Part shown: piece after piece, positions 44,361 through 55,828 of the stretch
Layout of the letters: each line of letters starts with the position of its first letter
How positions within the stretch are numbered: the stretch's first letter is position 1
Source: Selaginella tamariscina
Lineage: Eukaryota; Streptophyta; Lycopodiopsida; Selaginellales; Selaginellaceae
Assembly (NCBI GenBank): GCA_003024785.1
Contig: PUQB01000028.1
Coordinates: 984,444 to 1,048,443 of the forward strand
DNA length: 64,000 nt
Direction: 5' to 3'
Program-made: the position numbers and the translations under genes
Notes under the pieces: generated by a model
Databases searched by the model: none
What the model saw: the letters and a program-made list of their open reading frames with translations, nothing else
Told to the model about the DNA's origin: nothing

Positions 44361-46218
44361 TGCATGTATGTGTGTATATATATATATATATACTTATACT
44401 TCCATTTGCGTGAGTAAACTTTATATATATGAAGGTATAGCTATTGCATTTTCAAAGGATGCATGTGTATGTGAAAGAGAGAGATCACCCATATACGTAT
44501 TTACAATAATATAAATAGTTTGTAGCATGGGTTACATGTCTTATCTATATCTAAAACTGATTCCAAAGAATATGCTTAAAGTCACCAACTATAGAACAAG
44601 AAATCGACCAACATATCATGTAAATATGCACTATATATACATAACATATATTGCATAGGAGAGTGATATATACATAAATGTACATAATAGAACACACTAA
44701 CACGCGTACACACACTCATACATATATGTCTCCATTGATTTGCAGATATATACATGAAGGTGTGTTATATATTATTTATATGTGTGTCTGTATTTAGAGA
44801 TAATTTCATCAGACTTTCATGTCGTTGACTTTTGTGTTCTTAAGATGATCTCTCTTCTGATCCCTTTTGTTCATTGTACACACATACACACACAAATATG
44901 GAGTATATGTAGTTGCGTGTGTGCACTGTAATGTACATATACGTACGTACGTAAGCATATATGTGTATATGCAATATGTATGTGTCTTATACACACATAC
45001 ATGAATATATGTGTACATTTCAGGTTGTTTGACGTTTAGTTTTGTTCAGGTGATTTTCTGGCTCCACTTGTGATTGTTGGAAATCCAGAGATGGTAAGCA
45101 CACATACAAATATATGTATGTTCTTTTATGCATGTGTATATGTATATGATATACATATTTGTGTCTAGGTACACATAATATACATAAACAGATAGATGCA
45201 TAGACATGTGTTTGTATGCAATGTATATCTATATCTCTGTTAACATATGCGTAATACATATTTAAGCGTTCATATATTCTTATGATAATAAATACGTTAC
45301 ATACACGTTAGACTCCTACATAACTTATTATATGGACTGACCGCTGCTTTTCTACGGAGGTATCCTAAGAGAACGGATTTGAGCAGAGAGATGCACACAC
45401 AGTATAAAAATTTAATTTATATTTATTTTAAAATTCATATAAAGTTTATCCTTACAATACCTTTAAATTCTTTATTTCTAAAAATGTTTTTTTATATTCA
45501 TGTACTGTCTGCGACCACCTATTATGTTTCAAAGCTCCAAACATTAAAGTTTGAGAAATGATCTAAAAAAATATTTGAATGATATTACATCAAACTCAAT
45601 ATTGTATATATTTATTCACATCCACAAGACCTTATCAAATTTTTAAATTTGAAAAAGAAAAAAAAGACACAGTTCCAAGAAATATGGGGAGGTACTTTCA
45701 TATCGTAATATATCATACATATCTACATGATTTGTGATCCTGTATTTAGAGACACCTTCGTTTATTTATATATAGAGATATGCAGTACATCCCTTGAATA
45801 TATTATTTTAATTATTATTTTTATTATTTGATCAGGTGTCGCTGTGATTAAAATATATATTGAAATTGTAAAATACAATTGGTTATTGAATAATATATAT
45901 GTTCTGCACAGAGTATGGAAGCTCATTTAAAAAACTAATCAAAAACTTTAAAAGTCCATGCATCGTATAATTTTAATTCAAAAGTTTTATATACTTCCAT
46001 AACGCAAGCCTATAAATATCAATGTCCGGATAAAAGAAAAATAAAAAAAGACTGATTATGCGTCAGTCCTTCATGACATTTTCAGGTCGATGAGTATGTT
46101 TCTTTTGTTCAGGTGATGCATTTTCTGGTTCCCCTGACGGTGTGTAGTACAGACATGTATATGTGATACGTATGTACACATATCCAAGCATACATGTATA
46201 CAAATAGATGCATAGATA

Positions 46219-46228
46219 TGTGTATATA

Positions 46229-46276
<48 letters not shown>

Positions 46277-46303
46277 GAGAGAGAGAGAAGAGAGAGAGAG
46301 AGA
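46219..46303. repeat. Compound microsatellite (TA)n(GA)n
   Basis: An imperfect AT run (46221-46258) is followed by GA units with single-base interruptions to 46303. Confidence 0.9.
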
Positions 46304-46949
46304 TGATATGTATGTGAACGTACACTTCATGTTGTTGACTTCTAGTTTTGTTTACTTGTATTCTACAGAGATATGTTATATACAGATATAAACATGCATA
46401 GAAATATATGTATATTCTTTTTGTGTATATTACACGTATTCAAGCAACATATAGACACCTAGATACATGTGTACATACATACGTGTACATAGGTTGTCCG
46501 ACTAAATCAGGTGTATGTTGTTTGTATGCTCATAAGTATTGTCATATGTATATAAGTCTACGTCTATATACACACATCCCAAGTATACATTTACACACCT
46601 AGAGACACACATATGTACAAATTTAAGCCAAAACACACAAATAATACATACATGCACACGTATATGATAAATTATAAACATGTCTCTGTATAGCACGAAA
46701 TCATCTTTCTTTGGTGTTATAGCAAGTGTATATATGTATGTACATGTTTGTGTATAGTATACATGTATGCACACATTGCATAGACATGCGTTTATATGCA
46801 ATATACATCTATATCATTGTTCCCATATGCACATATATAGACACGCATACGTTCATATATAATTACACTCCCATTGATAGGTGATATGAGTAATCTTTAT
46901 AGACATGGACTCTCTATATCTACAGGTAACAATTTTCCAAAGGGTGCAT

Positions 46950-46950
<1 letters not shown>

Positions 46951-47016
<66 letters not shown>

Positions 47017-47031
47017 CACACACACACACAC
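46951..47031. repeat. Compound microsatellite (TG)15(AG)16(AC)8
   Basis: Three dinucleotide runs in series directly after CAATTTTCCAAAGGGTGCATA. Confidence 0.92.
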
Positions 47032-47631
47032 GGTTATCACATCCAAGAACCGGACATTGGGTAGTCCTTTTAAGCTGTTGATATGGTGAATGGACAATTC
47101 CTAGCTATATTTTATATTTTATGAAGTGTTTGTCCTTTTTTTTGTATTTAGTGAATGTTTTAAATTTTATTTAAATTTTAAAATATACAGTACTTAGAAT
47201 ATACTCTAATCAAAAGTTTAAACGAAATATATCAAATTCAAAATTCTATATTTCAGTGAGTACGAGCTTCGCAACATTAAAACCGTATCAAATTAAAAAA
47301 GAACCGATTCCAAATAATATGCTTTAAGATTCTCACATTATATCCAAGTGGACAACACCATTAATCTGATATTCCTCAGGATGATTAATGAATCTTTAAA
47401 AAATTATAAATAATATTAGAACATTTTAAATTAGAACTTTACTTTTAAATATATAATCCTTCAACCACCAGAACTAAATCCAGTTTAAAAGTTAATGCAT
47501 TATATAATTTTTTTAATCTTGAATTTTTATATACAGAGTACTTCGATTATATCATAACGCAAGCTTCAAAATTTTAATGTCGGATCAAAATTTTAAAATT
47601 TGGGACGTTTAAAAACTGATTCCAAATCAAA

Positions 47632-47935
47632 TGTGAACACATTCGTCTTTGTACAACTTGTACTTTCGATATATACACATCCACATCCACCCATGCAAAC
47701 ACATTTACTACATAACACACGGATATGTAAGTGAATATCAACATGTTTCTTTTGTTTATGTGTGTGTGTGTGTGTGTGTAGACGCACACAGACTTATAAA
47801 TGTATAAGATCATTAAACAAAATTATGTATACATTATGGAATGCGAACACATTCGTCGTAAAGCTTATACTTTCGATATATACACATCGACCCATCATAC
47901 ATATGCATATAGACACACGGATATGTGCGTGAATA
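47632..47935. repeat. Direct repeat of about 100 bases, two copies
   Basis: 47632-47738 and 47842-47935 share GAACACATTCGTC, ACTTTCGATATATACACATC and CACACGGATATGT in order, separated by a TG microsatellite at 47759-47778. Confidence 0.75.
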
Positions 47936-48033
47936 TATACACATACAAGAACTGATGCCCAATATGTAACAATACTTCCCGCAAATGAAGAACCCCCTCC
48001 AAAACGCAGACACTACAAACACCACACGTGTTC

Positions 48034-48505
48034 TTAAGCCATTTATTATGCTTTATATATAAATATAAACTTTTTTTAATATATTAAAGTTTATTAATAA
48101 GATAATTGCTAACAGAAGAATATACGATCACAACATATAATAAATTTGTATATTTCTTTCATATTTTATATTTCATGTATATATTTCACTAGAGATTTAT
48201 ACTTTAAATATAAAATAGCCTCATATTTATAAAATAAATATATGTGGAGATATTTAAATTTTTCATTTCGGGGAAGAATAACCTTTCTCATTTCCCCAAG
48301 TATTTAATGTAAGGATTTGCCTCCATTTTATAAAATCTATATCTTTTTGCCATTTATTAAGCACTACATTTATATATTAATGTTTATTAATAAGATATTG
48401 CTAAAATATTATATATATAAAACATATAATCACATAATAATAAATATACTATCTATAGTTTTATATTTAAATATATTCTAGAGATTATATTTTAAAATTA
48501 AAAAA
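48034..48505. repeat. Degenerate direct repeat, about 170 bases, two copies
   Basis: 48034-48217 and 48349-48505 share GCCATTTATTA, GTTTATTAATAAGATA, ACATATAAT and CTAGAGATT(T)ATA in order. Both are very AT-rich. Nothing coding is seen from 47936 to 49080. Confidence 0.65.
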
Positions 48506-49128
48506 AATAAGACTAAATCACAGACTTAGGTGTTGTACATATGGAAATACCTTTTATTATGTGTTGTTTCAAACAACGCAAATACAAAAACGTTTCTTTA
48601 AGCATATTCTTTGTAATCGATCTTAAAAGATTTTTTTTAATTTTTAATTTTTAATTTTGTCAAATTTAAAACTTATGATCCACGTTTTAATTTCTTTAAG
48701 GCTCACATGGTTCCAGAAGGCATCCATAACAATTTAAAACTTTTTATTATAGCATTTTTCAAATGCACTGAAATAATCTATATATATATTATATATATAT
48801 ATAGTCTGTATGTAATACATATATGAATGTATGTACGTATATAAGTCATAAAAGAAGATGGGAGAGTCACTATAGTGCAGTATATGCTTAAAGATATTTT
48901 TTGTTAATTCCATAAAATTGAGTATCAAAAAGCATTTAAAAACTTTGTATGTTTTATTTGGTTAACATGCGTGGAGGCGAATCGAACCGAAACCGACTTG
49001 CCGGGAACATGCCAGTATATTCCTAACTTTATTTGCCGGTATATTCTTAAAAGATCCATTGTAGTAAAGGTAACTTCAAACGGAGTATAAGTAGGTGGGC
49101 ATACGTTAGGATAGCACTTAGGGCAAGT

Positions 49129-49592
49129 ATGGCAGCAGTGGAGACGATGGCTATGGCGGACGCTCCTCCCCGTAAGGACCGCGCGTTCAGGAAGTACAGC
49201 TACCGTGGCGTGGAGTTAGATGGTTTGCTCGATCTCTCCAACAAAGAACTGGTGAGTCTACTGGGCGCCAAGGAGCGCAGGAGGTTGGAGAGAGGCGCAG
49301 GAGGGCGGTGCCAAGTGGGTCTTGTGAGGAAACTCCGTGACGCCAAGCTCGCTGCGGCTCCTGGGAGAGGCCTGGCGTGGTGAGAACCCATGTGAGGGAT
49401 GCGGTTGTGTTGCCTGAGATGATTGGGAGCGTTGTTGGAGTTCAGAATGGGAAGTCGTTTGTGGAAGTCGAGATCAAGCCGGAGATGATCGGTCACAAGT
49501 TGGGAGAGTTTGCTCTCACTTACAAGCCAGTCAAGCATGGTAGACCAGGTATCGGCAGTACCAAGGGCTCCATGTTCACGGGTCTTAAGTAA
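49129..49592 (+). pseudogene. RPS15: 40S ribosomal protein S15 (uS19) copy with one frameshift, intronless
   Basis: uS19 is in the small-subunit head. The frame from ATG 49129 gives AFRKYSYRGVELDGLLDLSN, RRRLERG and [12 protein letters not shown]. After one missing G near 49362 the other frame gives [40 protein letters not shown] and [10 protein letters not shown], ending MFTGLK at TAA 49590-49592. Length (about 154 codons) fits the family. The C-terminal half is well kept; the usual THSSRFIPLK end and a KRKP-type basic stretch have diverged. There is no intron, unlike typical plant RPS15 genes, and no poly(A) trace. It is a likely retrocopy, or a divergent gene with an assembly error. GC-rich against AT-rich flanks. 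Confidence 0.8.
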
Positions 49593-50910
49593 AGAATTAT
49601 ACGTATTTCGTGTTGATGTAGTAGAATATGATGCAATTTAAAATAATGTTAGAGTAAATATATACTCATGTTTATATTATTTACACGGATAATTCTTTAG
49701 GAGTCATTCTTATAGATTTATAACAATTGAAAGTGAATTGATAAAAAATATATATATTTATACGCATAGATTATATATAGATATTTTGAAACATCCATCA
49801 GTTTCTAAATTGCAATTTAATTGATAAAATATTAGCAACAGAAAACGAGTAGTAGTTTTTAAAGCATTAAAATTAGATATACTAACTTTATTCAATAATA
49901 AAGCCTATTAAACACAAATCTAACTTTTATAAACTAATTTAAGAAATAATTTTATCTAATAAACATTTAATTTTAATATATTGTAATGTTTTTTGCTTTT
50001 TTGAGTAGTAACTTTTGCAAATCAAATGCACACACATATATATGTGTGTACGTATAGTTACATGTAATATATATACGACTATACTATATTTATAATATAA
50101 GTTGAATTTTCAAAGCATTTGTAGACTATATTTAAAATTGAACATACCGACTTTATATAAGAATAATGAGTTTATCTTAAGATAATGCGTATTCTAACTT
50201 AACATTTATACGTGAAACCACCACTTAAAAGAACTAAACAAAGAATTTTATATTACGTAGCACATCTATGTATGCACATAGTTACATATGTATACATATG
50301 ACTACAGTACAAAAACGTAAAATCGTTATAAATTTCATGTGTACAACATACACAAACATATCTAAATCATTGATTTAGCTTAGGGATAAATATGCCATCT
50401 ATATATGTACGTACCTATATGTGTGCACACACACATATATATATATATTGTATGTGTGTTGTATCTGTATATAAACAGGTATATGTGTGTCCCTCTCTAT
50501 AAATGTAAGTGCACACATACTTGTACATATGCATATACACATGTATGTGTGTATATGCATATACATTTATAATAAAATAATAAATGTATATACACAAACA
50601 TGTACATACATACACATATACACATGTCTATACTTGCTATACACACTAAAAGGAAAAGATGATTTCATGTTATGCAGAGACATGTCTATCGTTACATATA
50701 CGTGTGCGTGTATGTATTTAATTGTGTGTTTTCGGCTTATAATGTCAATTTGTACATGTGTGTATCTAGGTATGCTTGGATGTGTACACGTATACTTATA
50801 TACATATGACTAGACTTATGACAAATACACACATACATACATGTATACGTATGCTTGGATGCATGTATATACACAAAAAAGAACATAAATATATTTATGT
50901 GTGTTTATAT
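49593..50910. other. AT-rich stretch with short AC/GT repeats
   Basis: No gene is seen. 49600-50400 is plain AT-rich sequence. 50400-50900 holds many short TATA, GTGT and ACAC runs but no long pure microsatellite. Confidence 0.6.
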
Positions 50911-51115
50911 TGAAAGAGCAGATATATTAAATGAAAATCTGATATCTTAGTTTACAAAAACCCTGCTTATATACAGGAGGTCTCCTGCCACGTGGCACAC
51001 ATGCGACACGTGGCGCTGACACATGGGGGCCAGATCACCACCCATGTGTCACTACGCATGTGCGTATATACACATGCGTATATACGGTACGTTACCTAAT
51101 ATACAGTATCTTACA
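50911..51115 (-). repeat. 3' LTR of element E
   Basis: Near-identical to 55626-55828. It contains two ACGTG cores (50988-50995, 51006-51013), a TATA box (50965-50974, minus), and CATGTG/CACATG words around them. Confidence 0.93.
50965..51013 (-). promoter_or_regulatory. G-box pair and TATA box in the LTR of element E
   Basis: On minus, ACACGTGT-type and CCACGTGG boxes lie 30-45 bases upstream of GTATATAAGCAGGG, a good plant TATA box. CACGTG is the core bound by plant bZIP and bHLH factors in light and ABA responses. The same layout is at about 55680-55730 in the other LTR. Function is inferred from sequence. Confidence 0.6.
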
Positions 51116-52110
51116 CTATCCTCCCCTCTGCGGCTGTGTAGATGGTGATGGATCTGATGGTCCTGGATCCGTGTGAGCTGGGCCATCTAAGGTATGACCA
51201 AATGTACTCAACGAGTCTCGAACGACAAACCGTTTCATTCGAACCACGTGAACTATCTCAACCTCATGAGATCCCACCAACTTTACTTGATATACCTGAG
51301 GACCAACCTTTCGGAGTACTCGGTAGGGACCAAGCCACTTGTGTAATAAACCAGTTGCAAGCCCAGGTGCAGTCAGCTTGGGAAAACGTACCAGGACTAA
51401 GTCACCGTCAGCAAAATCTGGTGGAATTTGATGTCGTGTATTGTAAGAAGATTGCTGCCGCATTTGAGCTCGACCAAGATGTTCAGCAGACTCTGCACGC
51501 AGAAGAGGCAAAACAGCATCCAAATGTCGAGCCCACATCTTTGCATCCTCGGCACGTGGCAGATTCGATGATAACCCCAATTCACTAGGCAACTTAGGAT
51601 CATATCCATACAATGCCTTGAATGGAGAGATACCAATCGAACTCTGAATGCCTGTTACATAAGCAAATCTCAAACATCGCAAATACCAATCCCAGTCCGT
51701 GTGATTGAAGTTCACATACTTCGAGATCATACCCTTGAAGGTCCGATTCAATCGCTCCACCAAACCATCAGTTTGTGGATGATACGGAGAGGCAAATGAA
51801 TGTTTTACCCCTAACCTCTCACACAACACTCGGAATACCTCTGCAATGAAAGCGGGGCCATTGTCTGATAACATCCGCTCTGGACAAGAATGCTGCAAAA
51901 CCACATTATCGAACAGAAACAAAGCTGTTGACATGGCAGTTGCATCCGGAAGAGCACCAACCTCCACCCATCGAGTTAAATAATCGATACAACAATGATG
52001 TACTGGTTACCTTGAGAAGAACGTGGAAAAGGTCCCATTAAATCCACTGCAATTAACTCAAAAGGGCGAGAGACATTGATGGATTCCAACACCCCATGGC
52101 CCGAGTCGTA
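51116..52110 (-). pseudogene. Element E integrase core and C-terminal domain
   Basis: The open frame 51967-51116 reads MLSDNGPAFIAEVFRVLCER (second Asp), SFASPYHPQTDGLVERLNRT (Glu), DWDWYLRCLRFAYVTGIQSS and SPFKALYGYDPKLPSELG, then WLGPYRVLRKVGPQVYQVKL and a Pro-rich tail. The first-Asp segment upstream (51970-52080) is frame-broken. GLVERLNRT is common in animal-type Ty3 integrases; seed-plant chromoviruses usually read GQTEVVNRT-like sequence. No chromodomain is present. Confidence 0.85.
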
Positions 52111-52159
52111 GAGGAATTCCGAGTTTGACAAGTGGGACAACTTTGAATATACCTGATCA

Positions 52160-53238
52160 CATCACCACGCATGCTGGCCAATAAAATGATCGGCGCAGCT
52201 TCTCCAACACTCGTTGGTGACCAAGATGACCTCCAACAATAGGTGAATCATGATATGCTCGAAGAAGGTGTGGAACATATGTAGAGGGTACAGCCAAACG
52301 CCATCTGTCCTCTGGATTTGTCCCAATAAAATACAATAAACCATCCTGAAGTCGAAACTGAGCATGATATTGTCGAAACCGAGGTTCGGAAGACGGATTG
52401 CAAACGCATCGCGTAATTGCCTCGTCCATGGTTCATGTTTTTGAGCATCCTGCCACTGTTCCAAGGATGGTAAGTCGGCATCGAATACCTGAGGGGCTTG
52501 TATCAAACCGAATGCTGCAGCTACTGCATGAGCAGGCAAAGTGGAATCGGAGGGGTGCTCGAGAAAGTGCATCCGCATCCACCATTGTTCGCCCAGGCCT
52601 GTGCACCACCTTAAAGTTATATACTGGAGACGTAATGCCCATCTGGCTACGCCCACTAAATTCTTCCGTTTTAATAAGGAAGTGACAGCAGCATGATCAC
52701 ACTCCAAAAGTGTTTCACTCCCATGTAAGTAGGCATGAAGTCGTTCAAAACCCCAAACAGCAGCAAGGCATTCTTTTTCAGTAGTGGAATAATTCCGCTC
52801 AGCCGGCGTGAGTACTCGACTAATGTAAGCCACCGGGTGTCGAATTGAAGAATCCACAGCATCAGTTTGCATCAATACACCACCAATACCAACATCTGAG
52901 GCATCTACTCGTAAAATGAACGGACGAGTAAAATCTGGGTATTGAAGCAATGGTGGAGTTGTCAGGAACTCTTTTAACTGGTCAAATGCCTGCTGACACC
53001 TGCGAGTCCACCTGAAAGATACCTGTGGACGAACTAACTCCCGAAGAGGGGCAGTTCGATCAGTGAGATGATCGATGAATCGACCCAAGTACTGCACCGT
53101 GCCCAAGAAACTGGACTTCCTGTACTGTACGGGACGAGGAACTCTCGAACAGCTCGCAACTTCATTGGATCCACCTGTAAACCCTCTCGAGATATACGGT
53201 AACCCAAGTAAGTGGTGTCGGTCGAACCAAACACACAC
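52160..53238 (-). pseudogene. Element E connection, RNase H and zinc-binding integrase start
   Basis: FLGTVQYLGRFIDHLTDR marks the connection domain, and ILRVDASDVGIGGVLMQTDA with STTEKECLAAVWGFERLHAY marks RNase H. The tether ends near RTMVDADALSRAP (52600, another frame). From 52250 down, the zinc-binding part reads GGHLGHQRVLEKLRRSFYWP, with its CPTC partner in SCPTCQTRNS at about 52140-52110. At least two frameshifts. Confidence 0.82.
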
Positions 53239-54005
53239 TTTTCAAGTTTCAACTTCAGGCCAACTTCTCGAAATCGATCAAGAACGCGCCGTACATCACG
53301 AATGTGATCCTCCCAAGAACCAGACCCATGAATGAGCACATCGTCGATAAAATCGGCAGTGATATCAGGCATATCGGAAAGAAGCTCATCCATCATGCGT
53401 TGAAAGGTGGCAGGAGCTGAAGTCAATCCAAAAGGCATGACCAAAAACTCGTAAAGACCAAATGGTGTCCGGAAGGCCGTTTTTGGAATATCCTCCTCAG
53501 CCATAGGAACCTGCCAATATCCTGATGCCAAATCCAACTTAGTAAACCATCGACTCTGACCCAAACGATCTAATAGATCGGCAGAGTTCGGAAGTGGATA
53601 GACATCTTTGATGGTAACATCGTTAAGAGGTCGGTAATCCACACAAAATCGGAGAGATCCATCAGGCTTGGGAACCAAATGAGGTTCACATGCCCATGGA
53701 CTCCGTGACGGACGACACACTCGTTTACCAATCATATCAGTAACAGCTGTTCGCATGGCTGATAACTCCTTTGGTGACCTGCGTCGAACCGGGACTTTGA
53801 AAGGCTTTGCATTGCCGGTGGGTATACAGTGTCGAGTCTTCACACGTGCACCTTGGGACAGATCAAATTTGAACAAACTTGCATACTGTTTCTTAAGTTG
53901 TTCGATGCAGTGTGCTCGACACTCAGGTGACGGATCCGGCATTTGAACCTGTTGAGATGAACACCACCCAAGACCGGAATCAAAGGAGCTGTATGCGTGA
54001 TACAA
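53034..54005 (-). pseudogene. Element E reverse transcriptase
   Basis: The open minus frame contains PFKVPVRRRSPKELSAMRTA, HLVPKPDGSLRFCVDYRPLN, WFTKLDLASGYWQVPM, FLVMPFGLTSAPATFQRMMD, and the catalytic box DFIDDVLIHG at about 53357-53328 (Phe-Ile-Asp-Asp in place of Tyr-x-Asp-Asp). LYGLKLEKC-like GLKLKLEKCVFG and TYLGYRIS follow. All three catalytic Asp positions are present. The frame shifts near 53150-53090. Confidence 0.88.
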
Positions 54006-54469
54006 ACAGCAACAAACTTCTCTGGACGTAAAGGAACAGACTGCAAAGACACAGACTCCAAGCGTAATACAGGAGGAGAGAGTGAAAAATCACATGTACC
54101 TTTCGACTGCTTTAACCAATCACATCCCAGAATGATGTCAAAGACCTGGGAAGGGACAACCCTAAGAGACCCAGAGGGAAACTTACAGTTGGCACCCATA
54201 AGCGTAGTCGAAGTGGTGTACTGTGATACTGCACGAGACTGCCCATTACCATATAAAATGTGCAAGACCTTATCTGCTCGTCTCAAGGGTAATGAGCACC
54301 GATGCGCCAGAGAAGTAGTTATGGAAGACATACTAGATCCTGTATCCACAAGTACTGTGACTGAAACATCATTCACTCGTGCAGAAAATGTGAAAACTGG
54401 ATGATTTGGTGGAACTTGCAACCCTTGATATGCATAGCGAAAAAACATGGAGGTGAGTTTCCATCGCAC
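53840..54469 (-). pseudogene. Element E protease (frame-shifted from gag)
   Basis: NDVSVTVLVDTGSSMSSITT carries the retropepsin active site D-T-G-S-S, followed by a flap region and FDIILGCDWLKQSKGTCDF. It overlaps gag by about 100 bases in another frame. The frame then shifts near 53950 into RT. Retropepsin cleaves the gag-pol precursor. Confidence 0.85.
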
Positions 54470-55572
54470 GGGATCCCTCCGTCGCCCGTACGATTACTGG
54501 TTTTCCGCAACAGATCCACCCGCAAGAGAGCGTCATCATCTGGAAGCTCATCATCAGACATAATGGCCGCCACAGGTACACCATCCGGAACATATGGTCG
54601 CCAGCCTGGATGTGGTGGACGCCAATCAGGATACACATCGCATGCCCGCCAAGTATGTCCAGGTGCCCAACAGGCCCAACAATGAACTTGATTGGGTTGA
54701 CCTGCATTGTTCCGATTCCTCCTGTCACGAATCCGTGGATTTTGACCACCACGGGCAGGAACTGGAGCAGGTGCAGGACGATTTCGTGGAGGTGGTCCAC
54801 GGGGTGGGCCCCGAGGTCGACCACGAAAGGCTTGTCGTGCGGGCACATATGCAGCAGCATCAACCTCCATTGGATCAGCACGCTGAACAAGAGGAGCAGG
54901 TAACCCAAGGGGAACACGGCCCTCACCAGGCACCAACTCAAAACGTTGAGCTAGTGCAAAAGCTTCCTCCAATGTGGTAGGACGAAGAGCCCGAACGAAT
55001 CGAACAAGTTCGGGTCGCATAGTTGGCCATAACATACCGAGCTTAATAGGCTCAGGCATGTTAGGATATGCACGCCGAACTAAATCCCCGAACCTAATAC
55101 TGAACCGCATAACAGACTCACCAGGATGTTGTCGTATCGCATGCAGTTGTTGGAAAGCATCATCTGAATCCTCAACTTTGCCAAACGTACGTTTGAGGCA
55201 TTCCGTTAACCGATTACTATTGGCTTGAATCTCCGCAGCCAATCCATTATACCACTTGAGCGCAGGGCCTTCCAAACATGTAGGGAATTCTCTGAGAGCA
55301 CGGGCCTCATCCCAACCATGGTAACGAACAATGACTTGGAAATGATCAAACCAGTGGTATACATCATCTCCCGGATCACCACAAAAAGATCGGGGTCGAA
55401 CCCTCGGATTTGTGGCCTGTGAAGAAGATGAAGGAGTACTAGAAGCAGATCCCCCGATGAGGCTCAGACGGGGAAGAGGAGGACGGACCCTCAACAAGCG
55501 CTCCAACAACTTAGTTTGTGCATCAATAGCAGTAGCAATAATGCTAAAAGCCGTCTCCATGTTCATTGTCAT
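54373..55572 (-). CDS. Element E gag (single open frame, about 399 codons)
   Basis: The longest open coding region in the window. After the start (MTMNMETAFSIIATAIDAQT) comes a retrotransposon gag domain (DVYHWFDHFQVIVRYHGWDE, ALKWYNGLAAEI, RFSIRFGDLVRRAYPNMPEP), then an Arg/Pro-rich linker with RGPPRGPPPRNRPAPAP, and a knuckle CWACWAPGHTWRAC at about residue 300. The frame leaves protein-like sequence near its end (…HIKGCKFHQII), where a frameshift leads into protease. The start follows the 5' LTR by about 50 bases. Gag forms the particle and binds element RNA. Confidence 0.85.
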   Translation of the reverse strand: MTMNMETAFSIIATAIDAQTKLLERLLRVRPPLPRLSLIGGSASSTPSSSSQATNPRVRPRSFCGDPGDDVYHWFDHFQVIVRYHGWDEARALREFPTCLEGPALKWYNGLAAEIQANSNRLTECLKRTFGKVEDSDDAFQQLHAIRQHPGESVMRFSIRFGDLVRRAYPNMPEPIKLGMLWPTMRPELVRFVRALRPTTLEEAFALAQRFELVPGEGRVPLGLPAPLVQRADPMEVDAAAYVPARQAFRGRPRGPPRGPPPRNRPAPAPVPARGGQNPRIRDRRNRNNAGQPNQVHCWACWAPGHTWRACDVYPDWRPPHPGWRPYVPDGVPVAAIMSDDELPDDDALLRVDLLRKTSNRTGDGGIPCDGNSPPCFFAMHIKGCKFHQIIQFSHFLHE

Positions 55573-55625
55573 GGAAACAAGAAAAAGAAAATGCGGAAGA
55601 AAGGAATACCCAACTTCTCCACCAA

Positions 55626-55828
55626 TGAAAGAGCAGATATATTAAATGAAAATCTGATTTTAGTTTACAAAAAACCCTGCTTATATACAGGAGGTCTCCT
55701 GCCACGTGGCACACATGCGACACGTGGCGCTGACACATGGGGGCCAGATCACCACCCATGTGTCACTACGCATGTGCGTATATACACATGCGTATATACG
55801 TACGTTACCTAATATACAGTATCTTACA
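55626..55828 (-). repeat. 5' LTR of element E
   Basis: On minus it starts TGTAAGATACTGTATATTAG and ends GCTCTTTCA. It pairs with 50911-51115; the few differences are mainly single-base length changes in homopolymers. Confidence 0.93.

Larger units (their letters stand above)
44361..47630. other. AT- and microsatellite-rich stretch with decayed repeat blocks
   Basis: No gene is seen. Exon-like blocks (GTTCAGGTGAT...TTCTGG) occur at 44845-44880, 45040-45100 and 46105-46140 on plus, and near 44595 on minus. The TCTACAGG/TTTTCCAAAGG block is at 46918-46945. Microsatellites lie at 46219-46303 and 46951-47031. Confidence 0.55.
50911..55828 (-). mobile_element. Ty3/gypsy retrotransposon E
   Basis: Full-length element of 4.9 kb. 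LTRs are 55626-55828 (5') and 50911-51115 (3'), almost identical apart from a few single-base indels. ATAT flanks both sides (50907-50910, 55829-55832), a possible 4-bp TSD. The primer site on minus is TTGGTGGAGAAGTTGGG (55625-55609), not the iMet type. A purine tract GCAGAGGGGAGGATAG adjoins the 3' LTR (51131-51116). Gag, protease, RT, RNase H and integrase are in order. No chromodomain follows the integrase. Confidence 0.92.

Noticed and set aside
55412-55645. Plus-strand frames across element E gag (for example 77 codons)
   Set aside because: Antisense shadows of the long gag frame on the minus strand.
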